A stretch of 64,000 nucleotides of DNA from Salinicola halimionae (GCF_003206065.1 NZ_PZJQ01000005.1:457267-521266), one strand, 5' to 3'. Positions 9,208 through 18,445 are shown, counted from the first letter of the stretch. Numbers and translations are program-made. Notes: generated from the letters alone by a model not told the origin.

Positions 9208-9984
9208 TCATTGAGTCTTCAGCGGTGCCGCCCACGCTTCCAGATCCGCATCGCTCCAGCTGCCGTAGCTAGCGTTGGGGAACATGATCCAGTCCTCGCC
9301 GAAATGGGCGCTGTCTTCGGCTACCCGTCGATGCTGGTCCTTCAAGTCGGCATGATGAAAGTCGCTGGAAAAATCAGCCAGTGAATCGCCCAGTTGCAGG
9401 ATGAGGTCGTAGTCACGTTCGATCGCTGCACGCCTTTCACCCTTGGACGGCCCCAGAAGTCGCACGTGAGTTTCGTCGACCTGGGGTAGCCGCAGGGCGG
9501 CGAGGGTGTCGAGCGTGGAAGCCTTGTTTTCCTGATAGCGATCGGAAACATAGAAAATCGTGACCCCGTTGGCATCGGCGTAATTCAGGAAGGCCCGCGC
9601 GCCGGGAATCAAGCGTGGGTGTCCCTCGCGCTCCCAAACTTTCCAGGTATCCCAGCCGGTGAAGTCATGACAGGCCTGCATGTCGCGAACCAGCAGCGCC
9701 GAGTTGTCGATTACCGTCTCGTCCAGGTCCGTCATGATGGCCAGGTCATCCACATCGGGATTCGCCGCGATCTTCTGCTGCAGTTTCGCCGTGGCCAGCG
9801 CGTAGCTCTGCCGCTGCAACGCCTCGATTTCCGCTGACTGCTGTTGATAACGCAGCGCCATCGCATAGGCTTCCGGTGGGCAGGTTTTATCGTCGACGTC
9901 GTCGGCCTGGACCGTCGACGCCATGCCCAGGGTCACGATGCTGGATAGCATCCATGGCAGCAGAATCTTCGTTGTCTTGTTCAT
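9208..9984 (-). CDS. Class C (HAD IIIB) acid phosphatase, periplasmic
   Basis: Secreted HAD-superfamily phosphatase of 258 residues, related to the e(P4)/OlpA 5'-nucleotidase group. A Sec signal peptide (about 1-27, ending VQA-DD) precedes a mature domain with the nucleophile motif TDLDET (Asp86, Asp88), FYVSDR in motif II and LQLGDSLADF in motif IV. There is no lipobox Cys at the cleavage site, unlike e(P4). It probably releases phosphate from nucleotides or other monoesters in the periplasm. The ATG at 9984 puts the signal peptide at the start; an ATG 14 codons upstream is less likely. Confidence 0.88.
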   Translation of the reverse strand: MNKTTKILLPWMLSSIVTLGMASTVQADDVDDKTCPPEAYAMALRYQQQSAEIEALQRQSYALATAKLQQKIAANPDVDDLAIMTDLDETVIDNSALLVRDMQACHDFTGWDTWKVWEREGHPRLIPGARAFLNYADANGVTIFYVSDRYQENKASTLDTLAALRLPQVDETHVRLLGPSKGERRAAIERDYDLILQLGDSLADFSSDFHHADLKDQHRRVAEDSAHFGEDWIMFPNASYGSWSDADLEAWAAPLKTQ

Positions 9985-10189
9985 GATGCCTGCCTGAGCG
10001 TTCCTGCAATGTGTCTTGTGGTTCATGTTGTATCCTCTTGGGTTAGCGACCGAGGCCCGGGAAGCGTTCCAACCTAGAGACTTACTGCTTCTCGATCAAA
10101 CCGGTCACGATGGCGGGCATCGCATCGCTGTCCGCATTGCTGCGGGCGAGCATGACGACGTGGGCACCGCTTCGAAGTGGCTGTTTCTG

Positions 10190-11080
10190 TCAACCGTCCG
10201 AATTCTTCTCGTCGTCATCTGGCGTATCCTCTTCACGAGGCGCATGCGGATCCGGTGTTTCCTCGTCGAGCCAGGTGCCGCAGAAACGGCAGTACTTGGC
10301 GTCTCGCTCGTGTCCTTCGTGACCGCAGCCTGGGCAGGCCTCTTCCGAGTAACGTTCGCGCTGGATCGAGCGAATGACTTCAGCGGAGAAGACCCCGGTA
10401 GGCACGGCGATGATCGAATAGCCCAGAACCATCATGAATGCCGAGATGAACTGCCCCAGCGGCGTGATTGGTGCGATGTCGCCATAGCCTACCGTCGTCA
10501 ACGTGACGACCGCCCAGTACATCGCTCGCGGCATGCTGGTAAAGCCGGCTTCCGGAGGTTCGATCATGTAGATGAGCGCGCCGAAGATCGTGATGATCAA
10601 CAGCACGGTAGTCAGAAACAGCAGAATCTTGCGCTGGCTTCGCTGTAGCGCTTCCACCAGCAAACGACCTTCGCCGACGAATTCCATGAGCCGGAGAACC
10701 CGGAACACGCGCAGTACGCGCAACACGCGCACCACCAGTAGCGACTGCGCGCCGGGCAAGAATAGCGCAAGCCAGGTCGGTAGAATCGCCAGCAGATCGA
10801 GAACGCCGTAGAAGCTGCGAAGGTAGCGTAATGGCCGATCGAGACAGTAGAGCCTGAGGGCCAGCTCGAGTGTGAAAATCAGCGTGAATCCCCATTCTAC
10901 GAGGTAGAAAATCTCGCCGAAGCGCTCGTGCAGATGCGGCACGCTGTCGAGAAAAACGGTGGTCACGCTCAGCAGAATGAGCGTGATGAGCACGATGTCG
11001 AAAGCCTTGGCCTGCGGAGTGTCGGACTCGAAGATGATTTGAAACAGTCGCTTGCGTAGCGATGAGTCGCCCGATTGCAT
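10190..11080 (-). CDS. Voltage-gated-type potassium channel with C-terminal zinc ribbon
   Basis: Ion channel of 296 residues with six predicted membrane segments. S4 is a regular Arg ladder (RVLRVLRVFRVLRLM), and the pore has the K+ selectivity filter TTVGYGD before S6. After S6 comes a short cytoplasmic tail with a four-Cys zinc ribbon (CPGCG about 20 residues before CRFCG) and an acidic end. The ATG at 11080 follows AGGAACC; an upstream ATG would add 12 residues. The reading frame continues for 35 sense codons past the TGA (see findings). The channel probably sets membrane potential or K+ balance in a salt-adapted cell. Confidence 0.9.
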   Translation of the reverse strand: MQSGDSSLRKRLFQIIFESDTPQAKAFDIVLITLILLSVTTVFLDSVPHLHERFGEIFYLVEWGFTLIFTLELALRLYCLDRPLRYLRSFYGVLDLLAILPTWLALFLPGAQSLLVVRVLRVLRVFRVLRLMEFVGEGRLLVEALQRSQRKILLFLTTVLLIITIFGALIYMIEPPEAGFTSMPRAMYWAVVTLTTVGYGDIAPITPLGQFISAFMMVLGYSIIAVPTGVFSAEVIRSIQRERYSEEACPGCGHEGHERDAKYCRFCGTWLDEETPDPHAPREEDTPDDDEKNSDG

Positions 11081-11308
11081 CAATGAGGTTCCTGTCCTGT
11101 TCTGGCGATAAGTCACGAAAGGCGCATGCCCTCGGTAATTCTTCTATATGACGCTAAATTTCGGTTTGCAGGTGCCGATAACGCGAATGATACTTCGGGT
11201 TAGCAGAGGTTCATTGATCGGCAGAGCATGCATGCTGACGGTTGGCCGAATCGTTTCGACATTTCCGCGTTATACACAGGCGTGAACTGACGCCAAGGTA
11301 GTGCTCCC

Positions 11309-11875
11309 ATGATCGGGTTGATCCAGCGCGTTCTCATTGACCATCTCGAGATCCACCACGGCAAGGCCGCCGTGGAATCGATCGCGGCGCAGGCTGGCGT
11401 GCTGTCTCTTGGGCGGCGGATCGATACGGATTACGACGACGCCGACACGCTAGCCTTCTTCGCCGCTGCGGGCGATTACCTCGAGCTCGACTTTGATGCG
11501 TTGATGACGCTGTATGCCGACCTATTCATCAAATGGACGCGCCAACACTATCCCATATTCTTCTCGATGGCCGATTCGGCGCAAGCCTTCCTGGGACGTC
11601 AGCCGGCGATCCACGCCTCTCTCGGGGCCGGTATCCGCGATCCTCATCTGCGTGACCGTGTGAGCGACAAGTTCCGGGTCGTCGAGAAAAGCGAGCTGAA
11701 ACTGATCGTCGATTATCGGTCGGCAAACGGGCTTTGCACTCTCTACCGCGCTCTCTTTCTGCGCGTGCTTGAAGAGTACGGTCAGTCCGGCGAACTGGTG
11801 GAGACGCGCTGCCAGCATCGCGGCGACGAGGCTTGTCGCTTCGACATGACGTTCGCGGAGGAGTCAGCGGCATGA
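11309..11875 (+). CDS. H-NOX (heme nitric-oxide/oxygen binding) domain protein
   Basis: Stand-alone gas-sensor domain of 188 residues. The N-terminus MIGLIQRVLIDHL and the heme-ligand region fit the H-NOX fold. His102 (in PAIHASLG) sits exactly where the proximal heme ligand is expected. The propionate-binding YxSxR motif reads Y136-R-S138-A-N140, with Asn in place of Arg. A C-terminal CQHRGDEACRFDM segment carries two Cys found in many bacterial H-NOX proteins. Its stop overlaps the start of the next gene (ATGA), so it is translated with an EAL phosphodiesterase, the usual H-NOX partner in NO control of c-di-GMP. Confidence 0.82.
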   Translation: MIGLIQRVLIDHLEIHHGKAAVESIAAQAGVLSLGRRIDTDYDDADTLAFFAAAGDYLELDFDALMTLYADLFIKWTRQHYPIFFSMADSAQAFLGRQPAIHASLGAGIRDPHLRDRVSDKFRVVEKSELKLIVDYRSANGLCTLYRALFLRVLEEYGQSGELVETRCQHRGDEACRFDMTFAEESAA

Positions 11876-13824
11876 GCGAAGAGTCCTTGATGGCATCGGA
11901 CGAAGGTGAAAGGCGCCTGATCGCGCAGGTCGATTCCATCAGCAATCAGCTGTGTCAGGCGGTTGACGGTAATTTCGAGTTCCACATCCATACCGACAGC
12001 GATGAAATCGCACTGCAGAAACTGGCTCAGCTCAATAACTTCGTTCTGGATTCGGTGCGGCGCACGATCCGCGATCTCAAGGCCACTCGAGACGAACTCG
12101 AAACCCGCGTGGAGGAACGAACGCAGCGGCTCAACCTGGTGTTGACCGCCACCAACGACGGCGTATGGGAATGGGACATCGACAGCGGCAATATCACGCT
12201 GTCCCAGCGTTGGTCGAGCATGCTGGGGCTACCCCATGACGGCCAGCAACGTGGTCTCGATGATTGGCTGCTGCGGATTCACGACGACGACCGCGCCGAG
12301 GTCCAGAGATCGCTATATCAGCACATTGATGGATTGACGCCATCGGTCAATGTCGAATACCGCATTCGCGATGCTCGAAAAGCTTGGCGTATGGTGCTGT
12401 GTCGGGGGCTTTGCCAGCGCGATGGCAACGGCGTGGCCATTCGCATGGCCGGTACCCAGACCGATACCACCGAGCAGCGGCTCGTCGATCCGTTGACGCA
12501 GCTGCCCAACGGGGCCTATCTCGATATGGTGCTGCGGGAACGGCTGGCACGGGCACCGCTATTGCCGATGGCGCTGGTCAAGTTCCAGCTGCTCAATGTG
12601 GCCTCGCTGTTCGACGGTGTGGCGGTCGATGTCGCCGTTGCCGCGCTGCAGGGTCTGGTTCAGCGAATGCGTCGCCAGTTACCTCCCAGGGTGGCGTTGA
12701 TCGCGTTGCCGGAGCACACCTTCGCGATGATTTTCGAGACGGATGCTATCGAGAGACTGGATAACGCCCTCGAACCCCTCGAGGCACTGCTCTCGCAGCC
12801 GGTGGAGATCGATGGCCAGCAAGTGTGGCTATCGCATGTCAGTGGAGTGGCGGCGTTCAATCCGGCCGAGCCGGTCAGCGTCGACGAATGGCGTCACCAG
12901 TCGCGTTTGGCGCTGGCCAATGCACGCCTGTCGGATGTCGGCTCCCGACGCTATTACAGTGAGCCGCTCCGCCATTGGGAGCGCCAGAACAGCCGCGCGG
13001 AACAGTTGATCCGTGGCGCGTTGGCGACCCGAGGCGTGCGCTGCTTCGTCCAGCCGATCGTCAATGCGGTGACCGGCGAAATCCGTGGCTTCGAGGCCCT
13101 GATGCGTCTCTATGAACCCAGCGAAGGGATCGTGACACCCAGCAGTTTTATCGAAGTCGCGGAACGTTCCGGGTTGATTGCGCCGCTATGGGGGATGCTG
13201 ATGGAGCAGGCGCTGCCGATGCTCAGAGATGACAAAATTCGCCGGCGCTTTGGCGATGATTTTCTGCTCAGCGTCAATCTCTCGACGCGCCAGCTGATGG
13301 ACCCGAAGCTGCTCGATGTCATGATCGCGGCGTCGGCGCGCCATGGTGTTTCTTATCGTCGGCTTCAGATCGAAGTGACCGAGACCTCGGTTCTCAGCGA
13401 CCCGATCAAGGCGTTTCGCATTCTGGACCGAATTCGCGCTGCCGGCATCAGCGTCGCCCTGGACGATTTCGGCAGCGGTTACTCGTCGTTGGCACAGCTG
13501 ACGTCGATGCCCATGGATACGGTCAAGATCGATCGCGAGCTGGTGATGAACGTCACTTCGTTACCGCGCAAACGTCACGTACTGTCGGCAGTGGTCGCGC
13601 TGTGTCAGCGCCTCGACTACCGCATCGTCGTGGAGGGGGTGGAAGAGCGTGACACTCTGGAAATTCTACGCGAATGGGGCGTCACCGATATCCAGGGCTA
13701 TATCTACTCTCAACCGCTACCGTTGGATCGGCTGGTCGAGGATCTTGCACCGCCCAGACCCTTCCGACCCAGAGCAACAGCCGGAGGGCCTTACGGTTCG
13801 TCACTGACGTCGCCGGCCGCTTAA
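11872..13824 (+). CDS. PAS-(degenerate GGDEF)-EAL c-di-GMP phosphodiesterase
   Basis: Cytoplasmic signalling protein of 650 residues. Order: N-terminal helical/coiled-coil region (about 1-95), PAS domain (about 95-215), degenerate GGDEF (about 220-365, with ALPEHTFAMIF where GGDEF should be), and EAL (about 380-640). The EAL core looks active: FEALMRL, NLSTRQL, EVTET, DDFGSGYSSL, KIDRELV, EGVEE and QGYIYSQP. It should hydrolyse c-di-GMP, with the GGDEF domain serving only as a regulator. The 4-bp overlap with the H-NOX gene suggests that bound NO or O2 controls this activity. Confidence 0.88.
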   Translation: MSEESLMASDEGERRLIAQVDSISNQLCQAVDGNFEFHIHTDSDEIALQKLAQLNNFVLDSVRRTIRDLKATRDELETRVEERTQRLNLVLTATNDGVWEWDIDSGNITLSQRWSSMLGLPHDGQQRGLDDWLLRIHDDDRAEVQRSLYQHIDGLTPSVNVEYRIRDARKAWRMVLCRGLCQRDGNGVAIRMAGTQTDTTEQRLVDPLTQLPNGAYLDMVLRERLARAPLLPMALVKFQLLNVASLFDGVAVDVAVAALQGLVQRMRRQLPPRVALIALPEHTFAMIFETDAIERLDNALEPLEALLSQPVEIDGQQVWLSHVSGVAAFNPAEPVSVDEWRHQSRLALANARLSDVGSRRYYSEPLRHWERQNSRAEQLIRGALATRGVRCFVQPIVNAVTGEIRGFEALMRLYEPSEGIVTPSSFIEVAERSGLIAPLWGMLMEQALPMLRDDKIRRRFGDDFLLSVNLSTRQLMDPKLLDVMIAASARHGVSYRRLQIEVTETSVLSDPIKAFRILDRIRAAGISVALDDFGSGYSSLAQLTSMPMDTVKIDRELVMNVTSLPRKRHVLSAVVALCQRLDYRIVVEGVEERDTLEILREWGVTDIQGYIYSQPLPLDRLVEDLAPPRPFRPRATAGGPYGSSLTSPAA

Positions 13825-13843
13825 GCACTCAAAGATTGTCAGA

Positions 13844-14815
13844 TTACCGGTCTGGCACTGACGGATCCTGGCGCCTCAGCGTCAGCCAATCCTGACTGCA
13901 CCAAGGGATCGTGTCTTGGCTCAAGCGTGCCAGGATTCGCTCGCCCGCTAATATTCTCTCGTTTGCCAAGGCCCGATCTTTTGCCAGATCAGACGGGCCA
14001 GACGCGCGATCCGCTACGTCCCATTCGGCTTTCCAGCGCCGCACCAGCTGTTCGCACAGCGCCTTGGCCTCGACAAGCCAGGCGGGATCGTGGCTGTCCT
14101 GCCAATTGTCGATAGCGTCGATCAGCACGTCCACGGAGGTCTCTGAGCCTGAAGAGGGCTCTTGGCGGGGAGACGGCTCGGGCCAGCCATGACTCAGGCG
14201 AGCGGCACGGCTGGCCTTGCTGTGATTGGCCGGACGTGCCGGTAGCATGCCCCTGCCGGGGTTGCCGGCCGCACACAGCGTCTCGGCGAGTTGCCACAGC
14301 TGCTCCGGTCGGCCCTGCTTCAACTCGAGTTCGAGTTCGAGGATCGGCAGGCTGGCGCCACCCGCATGAATGGTCCCTTGGTCCAGCGCAATCTCGATGT
14401 CGCTGTCGTCGACCTGATAACGCCATAGCCGGCGCTCGAAGTCAGTCGTGAAGACCGGGCTCAGTGCCTCCAGATCTACTTCGGCAAGGGCAGGGTGGTT
14501 CAGCGCGCGCAGACCGGGCAGATCGAGGCCGGCCGCATTGCAGTCGGCGTCGTCGATCGACCACTCCCACTCGCCCCGGTTCGATAGTCCTCCGCGACTT
14601 TCTGCGGCACTCTTGAGGGTCTGCAGGCGATTGTCTCCCAGGCGTCGAACACGCAGCGCGACGCGCTGAGACTGCAGCACCGCTGCCGGCGTGTCGTAAT
14701 ACTGATTACCCAGAGCGACAGTTTGCGACGCCAGCGTCTGCAGTAGCGGGTGATGACCCAGGTGCTCTGGCCCTTGGGGCGACAGCGCCAGTTTGAGTTC
14801 GATTTCTTCGCTCAT
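13844..14815 (-). CDS. CYTH domain inorganic triphosphatase-like protein
   Basis: Protein of 323 residues. The N-terminal CYTH domain (about 1-200) begins with the diagnostic EIELKLAL (ExExK). It contains repeated charged beta strands such as VALRVRRL, GEWEWSI, FERRLWRY, DIEIALDQG and ELELELKQG that line a triphosphate tunnel. E. coli YgiF, the nearest well-studied type, hydrolyses tripolyphosphate. The C-terminal ~110 residues resemble a shortened CHAD-like helical tail. It is divergent from the phosphate-transport pair, which fits a role in phosphate metabolism by context only. Confidence 0.83.
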   Translation of the reverse strand: MSEEIELKLALSPQGPEHLGHHPLLQTLASQTVALGNQYYDTPAAVLQSQRVALRVRRLGDNRLQTLKSAAESRGGLSNRGEWEWSIDDADCNAAGLDLPGLRALNHPALAEVDLEALSPVFTTDFERRLWRYQVDDSDIEIALDQGTIHAGGASLPILELELELKQGRPEQLWQLAETLCAAGNPGRGMLPARPANHSKASRAARLSHGWPEPSPRQEPSSGSETSVDVLIDAIDNWQDSHDPAWLVEAKALCEQLVRRWKAEWDVADRASGPSDLAKDRALANERILAGERILARLSQDTIPWCSQDWLTLRRQDPSVPDR

Positions 14816-14900
14816 GCATGCTCCCGCAATGGCTGTCCGTTTGAATGAAAGATAAAAATCGTCTGAAATGATAGATCCGTGCTTCTTGAATGATGAGTCT

Positions 14901-14989
14901 TTGCGTCTTGAAGGGCATGCATCGGCGTCTAAAATCAGACGCGAACCATCGTCGCCAATATGAATTTTTCATGACGCATCCAGACGCAA
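14901..14989. promoter_or_regulatory. Nested GCGTCT/AGACGC inverted repeats
   Basis: Outer arms TTGCGTCT (14901-14908) and AGACGCAA (14982-14989) enclose inner arms GCGTCT (14925-14930) and AGACGC (14937-14942). The outer right arm lies inside the predicted promoter of the DUF47-pit operon, so these look like operator half-sites. No regulator is identified. Confidence 0.45.
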
Positions 14990-14999
14990 TCATTATACT
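14971..14999 (+). promoter_or_regulatory. Predicted sigma-70 promoter of the DUF47-pit operon
   Basis: -35 ATGACG (14971-14976; 4 of 6 consensus), 17-bp spacer and -10 TATACT (14994-14999; 5 of 6), ending 36 bp before the start codon. No Pho box was recognised nearby. Confidence 0.45.
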
Positions 15000-15035
15000 G
15001 ACGCCGCCACTTCCAACGCATCCAGGCCACGTTTT

Positions 15036-15716
15036 ATGGTGAATACCAACCCGTTCTCCGCGCTGTTCGGACGGTCGCCGTTCCAGCCGCTGCTGGCTCA
15101 TATCGTCAAGACCAGTGAATGTGCCGGTCAACTGCTGCCGTTTTTCGATGCCGCACTGGGTGGCGATTGGGACGAAGCGAAAAAGCACCGCGAGGCGATA
15201 ACGCGCCTCGAGCATGACGCGGACGAGCTCAAGACGCAGCTGCGTCTCAATCTGCCCAACACCATGTTTCTGCCGGTGTCGCGTTCCGATCTGCTGGAGC
15301 TGATCAGCGTTCAGGACAAGATCGCCAACAAGGCGCGTGACATCACCGGGATCATGTTGGGCCGCAACATGATCATCCCCGAACCGCTGGCGGAACCGAT
15401 GCGCGATTATCTGCGCACCGCGGTGGAGACCGTCGAGCAGGCACGCAAGGCGCTAGAGGAACTCGAGGATCTGCTCGAATCCGGATTCGGTCGCAACGTC
15501 TCCGATGTCATGCACGAGCTGATCAAGGAATTGCATGACCTCGAGCACAAGGCCGATGACCAGCAGATCGACATTCGCCGCCAGCTGTTCCAGCTCGAAT
15601 CGGAGCTGCCGCCGGTCGATGTCATCTTCCTCTACAAAATCATCGAATGGATTGGTGAGCTGTCCGACCGCGCCGAGCGCGTGGGTAGTCGCCTGCAGAT
15701 ACTGACGGCCCGCTGA
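15036..15716 (+). CDS. DUF47 (TIGR00153) PhoU-like phosphate-transport accessory protein
   Basis: All-helical cytoplasmic protein of 226 residues of the PhoU-like DUF47 family. Typical features are the NPFSALFGRSPFQPL start, an EAKKHREAITRLEHDAD helix with acidic metal-binding positions, and the end helix IIEWIGELSDRAERVGSRL. Such proteins are encoded next to Pit transporters and modulate low-affinity phosphate uptake. Here it is 55 bp upstream of the Pit gene on the same strand, so the two form an operon. The reaction, if any, is unknown. Confidence 0.93.
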   Translation: MVNTNPFSALFGRSPFQPLLAHIVKTSECAGQLLPFFDAALGGDWDEAKKHREAITRLEHDADELKTQLRLNLPNTMFLPVSRSDLLELISVQDKIANKARDITGIMLGRNMIIPEPLAEPMRDYLRTAVETVEQARKALEELEDLLESGFGRNVSDVMHELIKELHDLEHKADDQQIDIRRQLFQLESELPPVDVIFLYKIIEWIGELSDRAERVGSRLQILTAR

Positions 15717-15771
15717 GTGCGGGTCTTCGTCGTTCTACGCCTTCGTCACGCCACTCAAGCGAACTAAGCCT

Positions 15772-17040
15772 ATGTCCATCATTGCGCAATACGGTGATGT
15801 CTTCATCATCCTCGCCTGTGTCTTCGGTTTCTTCATGGCATGGGGGGTGGGGGCCAACGATGTCGCCAACGCCATGGGAACCTCGGTCGGCTCCAAAGCG
15901 ATCACGATCAAGCAGGCGATCATCATTGCGGTGATCTTCGAATTCCTCGGCGCCTGGTTGGCCGGCGGGCAAGTCACAGAAACGATCCGCAAAGGCATCA
16001 TCGACCCCGGTCTGCTCGAGAATGACCCGCAAATGCTGATCTACGGCATGCTGGCCTCGCTGCTGGCGGCGGGTTCCTGGTTGATGATCGCGTCGTTCAA
16101 AGGCTGGCCGGTTTCCACCACGCATTCGATCGTGGGCGCCATCGTCGGTTTCGCTGTGGCCGGGCTGGGCGTTCAGTCGGTCAACTGGGGGTCGGTGGGT
16201 ACGATCGCGCTGAGCTGGATCACTTCTCCGCTGATCGCGGGCGTGTTTGCCTTCATGCTGTTTCGCTCGGTGCAGGTATTGATCTTCGATAATCCCGATC
16301 CCTTCGCGGCGGCCAAGCGGTACGTGCCGGGCTATATTTTCCTGGTCGGGTTCATCGTCTCGATGGTGACGTTGGTCAAGGGGCTTTCCCACGTCGGCCT
16401 GCATCTTTCGTTCGGCGAGAGTCTGCTGCTGGCAGTCGCTTTCGGCGTGGTCATCATGCTGTTCGGGTTGCTGCTGGAAAATCGCATCAACCGCGGTGAT
16501 CGGCGGGCCCGCAGCAACTATGACTTTTCCAGCGTAGAGCGCATCTTCGGCGTACTGATGATGTTCACCGCCTGTGCCATGGCTTTTGCGCACGGCTCGA
16601 ACGACGTCGCGAATGCGGTCGGCCCGCTGGCGGCGGTGATCAGTGTGGTCGAGAACGGGGGCAGTGTAACCGGTGCCGCCGCCATGCCATGGTGGGTGCT
16701 GGTACTGGGTGGCGGCGGGATCGTGGTCGGTCTGGTCACCTATGGCCACAAAGTCATCGCCACGGTGGGAACCGGGATCACCGAACTGACCCCGAGCCGT
16801 GGCTTTGCTGCGACGCTCTCCGCTGCCTCTACCGTGGTGCTGGCTTCCGGCACCGGCTTGCCGATCTCGACCACGCATACGCTGGTTGGCGCCGTGCTCG
16901 GGGTGGGTCTGGCCCGAGGCATGGCCGCGCTCAATCTGCGCGTGCTCGGCTCGATCGTGCTCTCGTGGCTGATCACGCTGCCGGCCGGTGCGCTGCTGTC
17001 GATTTGTTTCTTCTTCATGTTCAAGGGCATGTTCGGCTGA
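15772..17040 (+). CDS. Low-affinity inorganic phosphate transporter, PiT family
   Basis: Inner-membrane phosphate permease of 422 residues with about 10-11 membrane segments. It has the two duplicated PiT signatures: GANDVANAMGTSVGS near the N-terminus and GSNDVANAVGPLAAV in the second half. It also carries the paired PVSTTHSIVGA and PISTTHTLVGA loops, which are the mark of the inverted duplication in this family. Transport is coupled to cation uptake. It is the second gene of the DUF47-pit operon. Its 3' end is about 95 bp before argA. Confidence 0.95.
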   Translation: MSIIAQYGDVFIILACVFGFFMAWGVGANDVANAMGTSVGSKAITIKQAIIIAVIFEFLGAWLAGGQVTETIRKGIIDPGLLENDPQMLIYGMLASLLAAGSWLMIASFKGWPVSTTHSIVGAIVGFAVAGLGVQSVNWGSVGTIALSWITSPLIAGVFAFMLFRSVQVLIFDNPDPFAAAKRYVPGYIFLVGFIVSMVTLVKGLSHVGLHLSFGESLLLAVAFGVVIMLFGLLLENRINRGDRRARSNYDFSSVERIFGVLMMFTACAMAFAHGSNDVANAVGPLAAVISVVENGGSVTGAAAMPWWVLVLGGGGIVVGLVTYGHKVIATVGTGITELTPSRGFAATLSAASTVVLASGTGLPISTTHTLVGAVLGVGLARGMAALNLRVLGSIVLSWLITLPAGALLSICFFFMFKGMFG

Positions 17041-17134
17041 GCCCGACAACGCCGGTGCCCTGCAAGAAAGACGCTCTGGTATAGTTGAGGCAGACTCTGT
17101 TCAAGCCTCATCTCACTGCCGGAGCGTCAACCCC

Positions 17135-18445
17135 TTGGACTCGCGTTTTCCCTTCGTCGACTGGTTTCGTCACTCATCGCCCTACGTCAATGCCCACCGT
17201 GGCAAGACCTTCGTCATCCTGATGGAAGGCGAGGCGATGGCGTCTTCGCGAAGCGGCCAGCTGCTGCAGGATCTGGCGCTGCTGCACACGCTCGGCGTGC
17301 GAGTGGTGCTGGTCTACGGTATTCGTCCGCAGGTTTCCACCGTGCTGGACGTCGCGGGGATCAAGCCGGTTCGTGTCGCCGGCCGCTGGGTGGCCGACCG
17401 TCAGGTCATGGATCATGTCGAACGCATTGCCGCCGTGCATCGTCTCGATCTCGAAGCCCAGCTCTCGCTGGGGTTGCCCAACACGCCGCTGCACGGTGTC
17501 GAGCTGACGGCCGTCTCCGGTAACCTGGTGACGGCGAAGCCGCTAGGCGTGCGAGACGGCGTGGATTTCGATCACAGCGGGGAAGTTCGTCGGGTGCGCA
17601 GCCAGGCCATCGAGAGCCTGCTCGCCGGGGGCAATCTGGTGATTCTGCCGCCACTCGGCTATTCCCGCACCGGCGAAATTTTCGATCTCGATGCCTCGGA
17701 GATCGCCCAGCACGTGGCGGTTTCGCTCAGGGCGGATAAATTGATACTGCTGGGGGAGTCGGCCGGGCTGCACGACGATGGCGGTCAACTCCAGCGCCAG
17801 CTGACGCCCGACGAAGCCGATACGCTACGCGAGCAGGCCACCCCCGGCAGCGAGCTTTCCCGGCACCTGAGTGCGGCCTGCGGCGCGGCCCGCCATGGTG
17901 TAGAGCGTACCCACCTGCTCTCCTGGCGCGACCACGATGCGCTGCTGGGCGAGCTTTTCACCCGGGACGGCGTCGGCACCATGATCACGCAGAACCGCTA
18001 CGAGCTCTTGCGGCAGGCGGTATTGGACGATGTCGGTGGCTTGCTGGCCCTGCTCGCACCGCTGGAGTCCAGCGGCATGCTGGTAGCGCGGACTCGCGAG
18101 CGACTGGAGCACGAGATCGAGGATTACGTCGTGATCGATCGCGACGGCATGGCGATCGGCTGCGCCGCTCTGCACGGCTACGCTGAAGCGAAAATGGGCG
18201 AGCTGGCCTGTCTTGCCGTTCATGACGATTATCGCCGTGGCGCTCGGGGGGAGACGCTGCTGGCCGAGGTGGAGCGTCGCGCACGTCGGCAAGGGCTCAC
18301 GCAGCTGTTCGCCCTGACCACGCATACCACGCACTGGTTCGTCGAACGCGGCTTCTCTCTGTCGACCCCGGAGGCGCTACCCGATCTCAAACGTGAGACC
18401 TATAATCAGGCCCGGCGCTCCAAGGTACTGTTGAAGTCGCTATAA
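17135..18445 (+). CDS. argA: N-acetylglutamate synthase (ArgA)
   Basis: First enzyme of arginine biosynthesis, making N-acetylglutamate from glutamate and acetyl-CoA; 436 residues against 443 in E. coli. The N-terminal amino-acid-kinase fold (about 1-285) has FVILMEGEAM and VLVYGIRPQV and binds the arginine inhibitor in homologues. The C-terminal GNAT domain (about 290-436) has GELACLAVHDDYRRGARGETLL, the acetyl-CoA loop. The start is assigned to TTG at 17135, where homology begins (LDSRFPFVDWF); GGAG lies about 10 bases upstream and no better in-frame codon is available. A predicted GlrR site overlaps its stop codon. Confidence 0.93.
   Translation: MDSRFPFVDWFRHSSPYVNAHRGKTFVILMEGEAMASSRSGQLLQDLALLHTLGVRVVLVYGIRPQVSTVLDVAGIKPVRVAGRWVADRQVMDHVERIAAVHRLDLEAQLSLGLPNTPLHGVELTAVSGNLVTAKPLGVRDGVDFDHSGEVRRVRSQAIESLLAGGNLVILPPLGYSRTGEIFDLDASEIAQHVAVSLRADKLILLGESAGLHDDGGQLQRQLTPDEADTLREQATPGSELSRHLSAACGAARHGVERTHLLSWRDHDALLGELFTRDGVGTMITQNRYELLRQAVLDDVGGLLALLAPLESSGMLVARTRERLEHEIEDYVVIDRDGMAIGCAALHGYAEAKMGELACLAVHDDYRRGARGETLLAEVERRARRQGLTQLFALTTHTTHWFVERGFSLSTPEALPDLKRETYNQARRSKVLLKSL

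Noticed and set aside
14816-15035. Pho box for the DUF47-pit operon
   Set aside because: No pair of CTGTCAT-like direct repeats with 11-bp phase was seen.
15640-17049. Long minus-strand open frame (469 codons) opposite the phosphate transporter
   Set aside because: The plus strand encodes a textbook PiT permease; the antisense product is Arg/His/Asp/Gln-rich with no family pattern, a typical shadow in GC-rich DNA.
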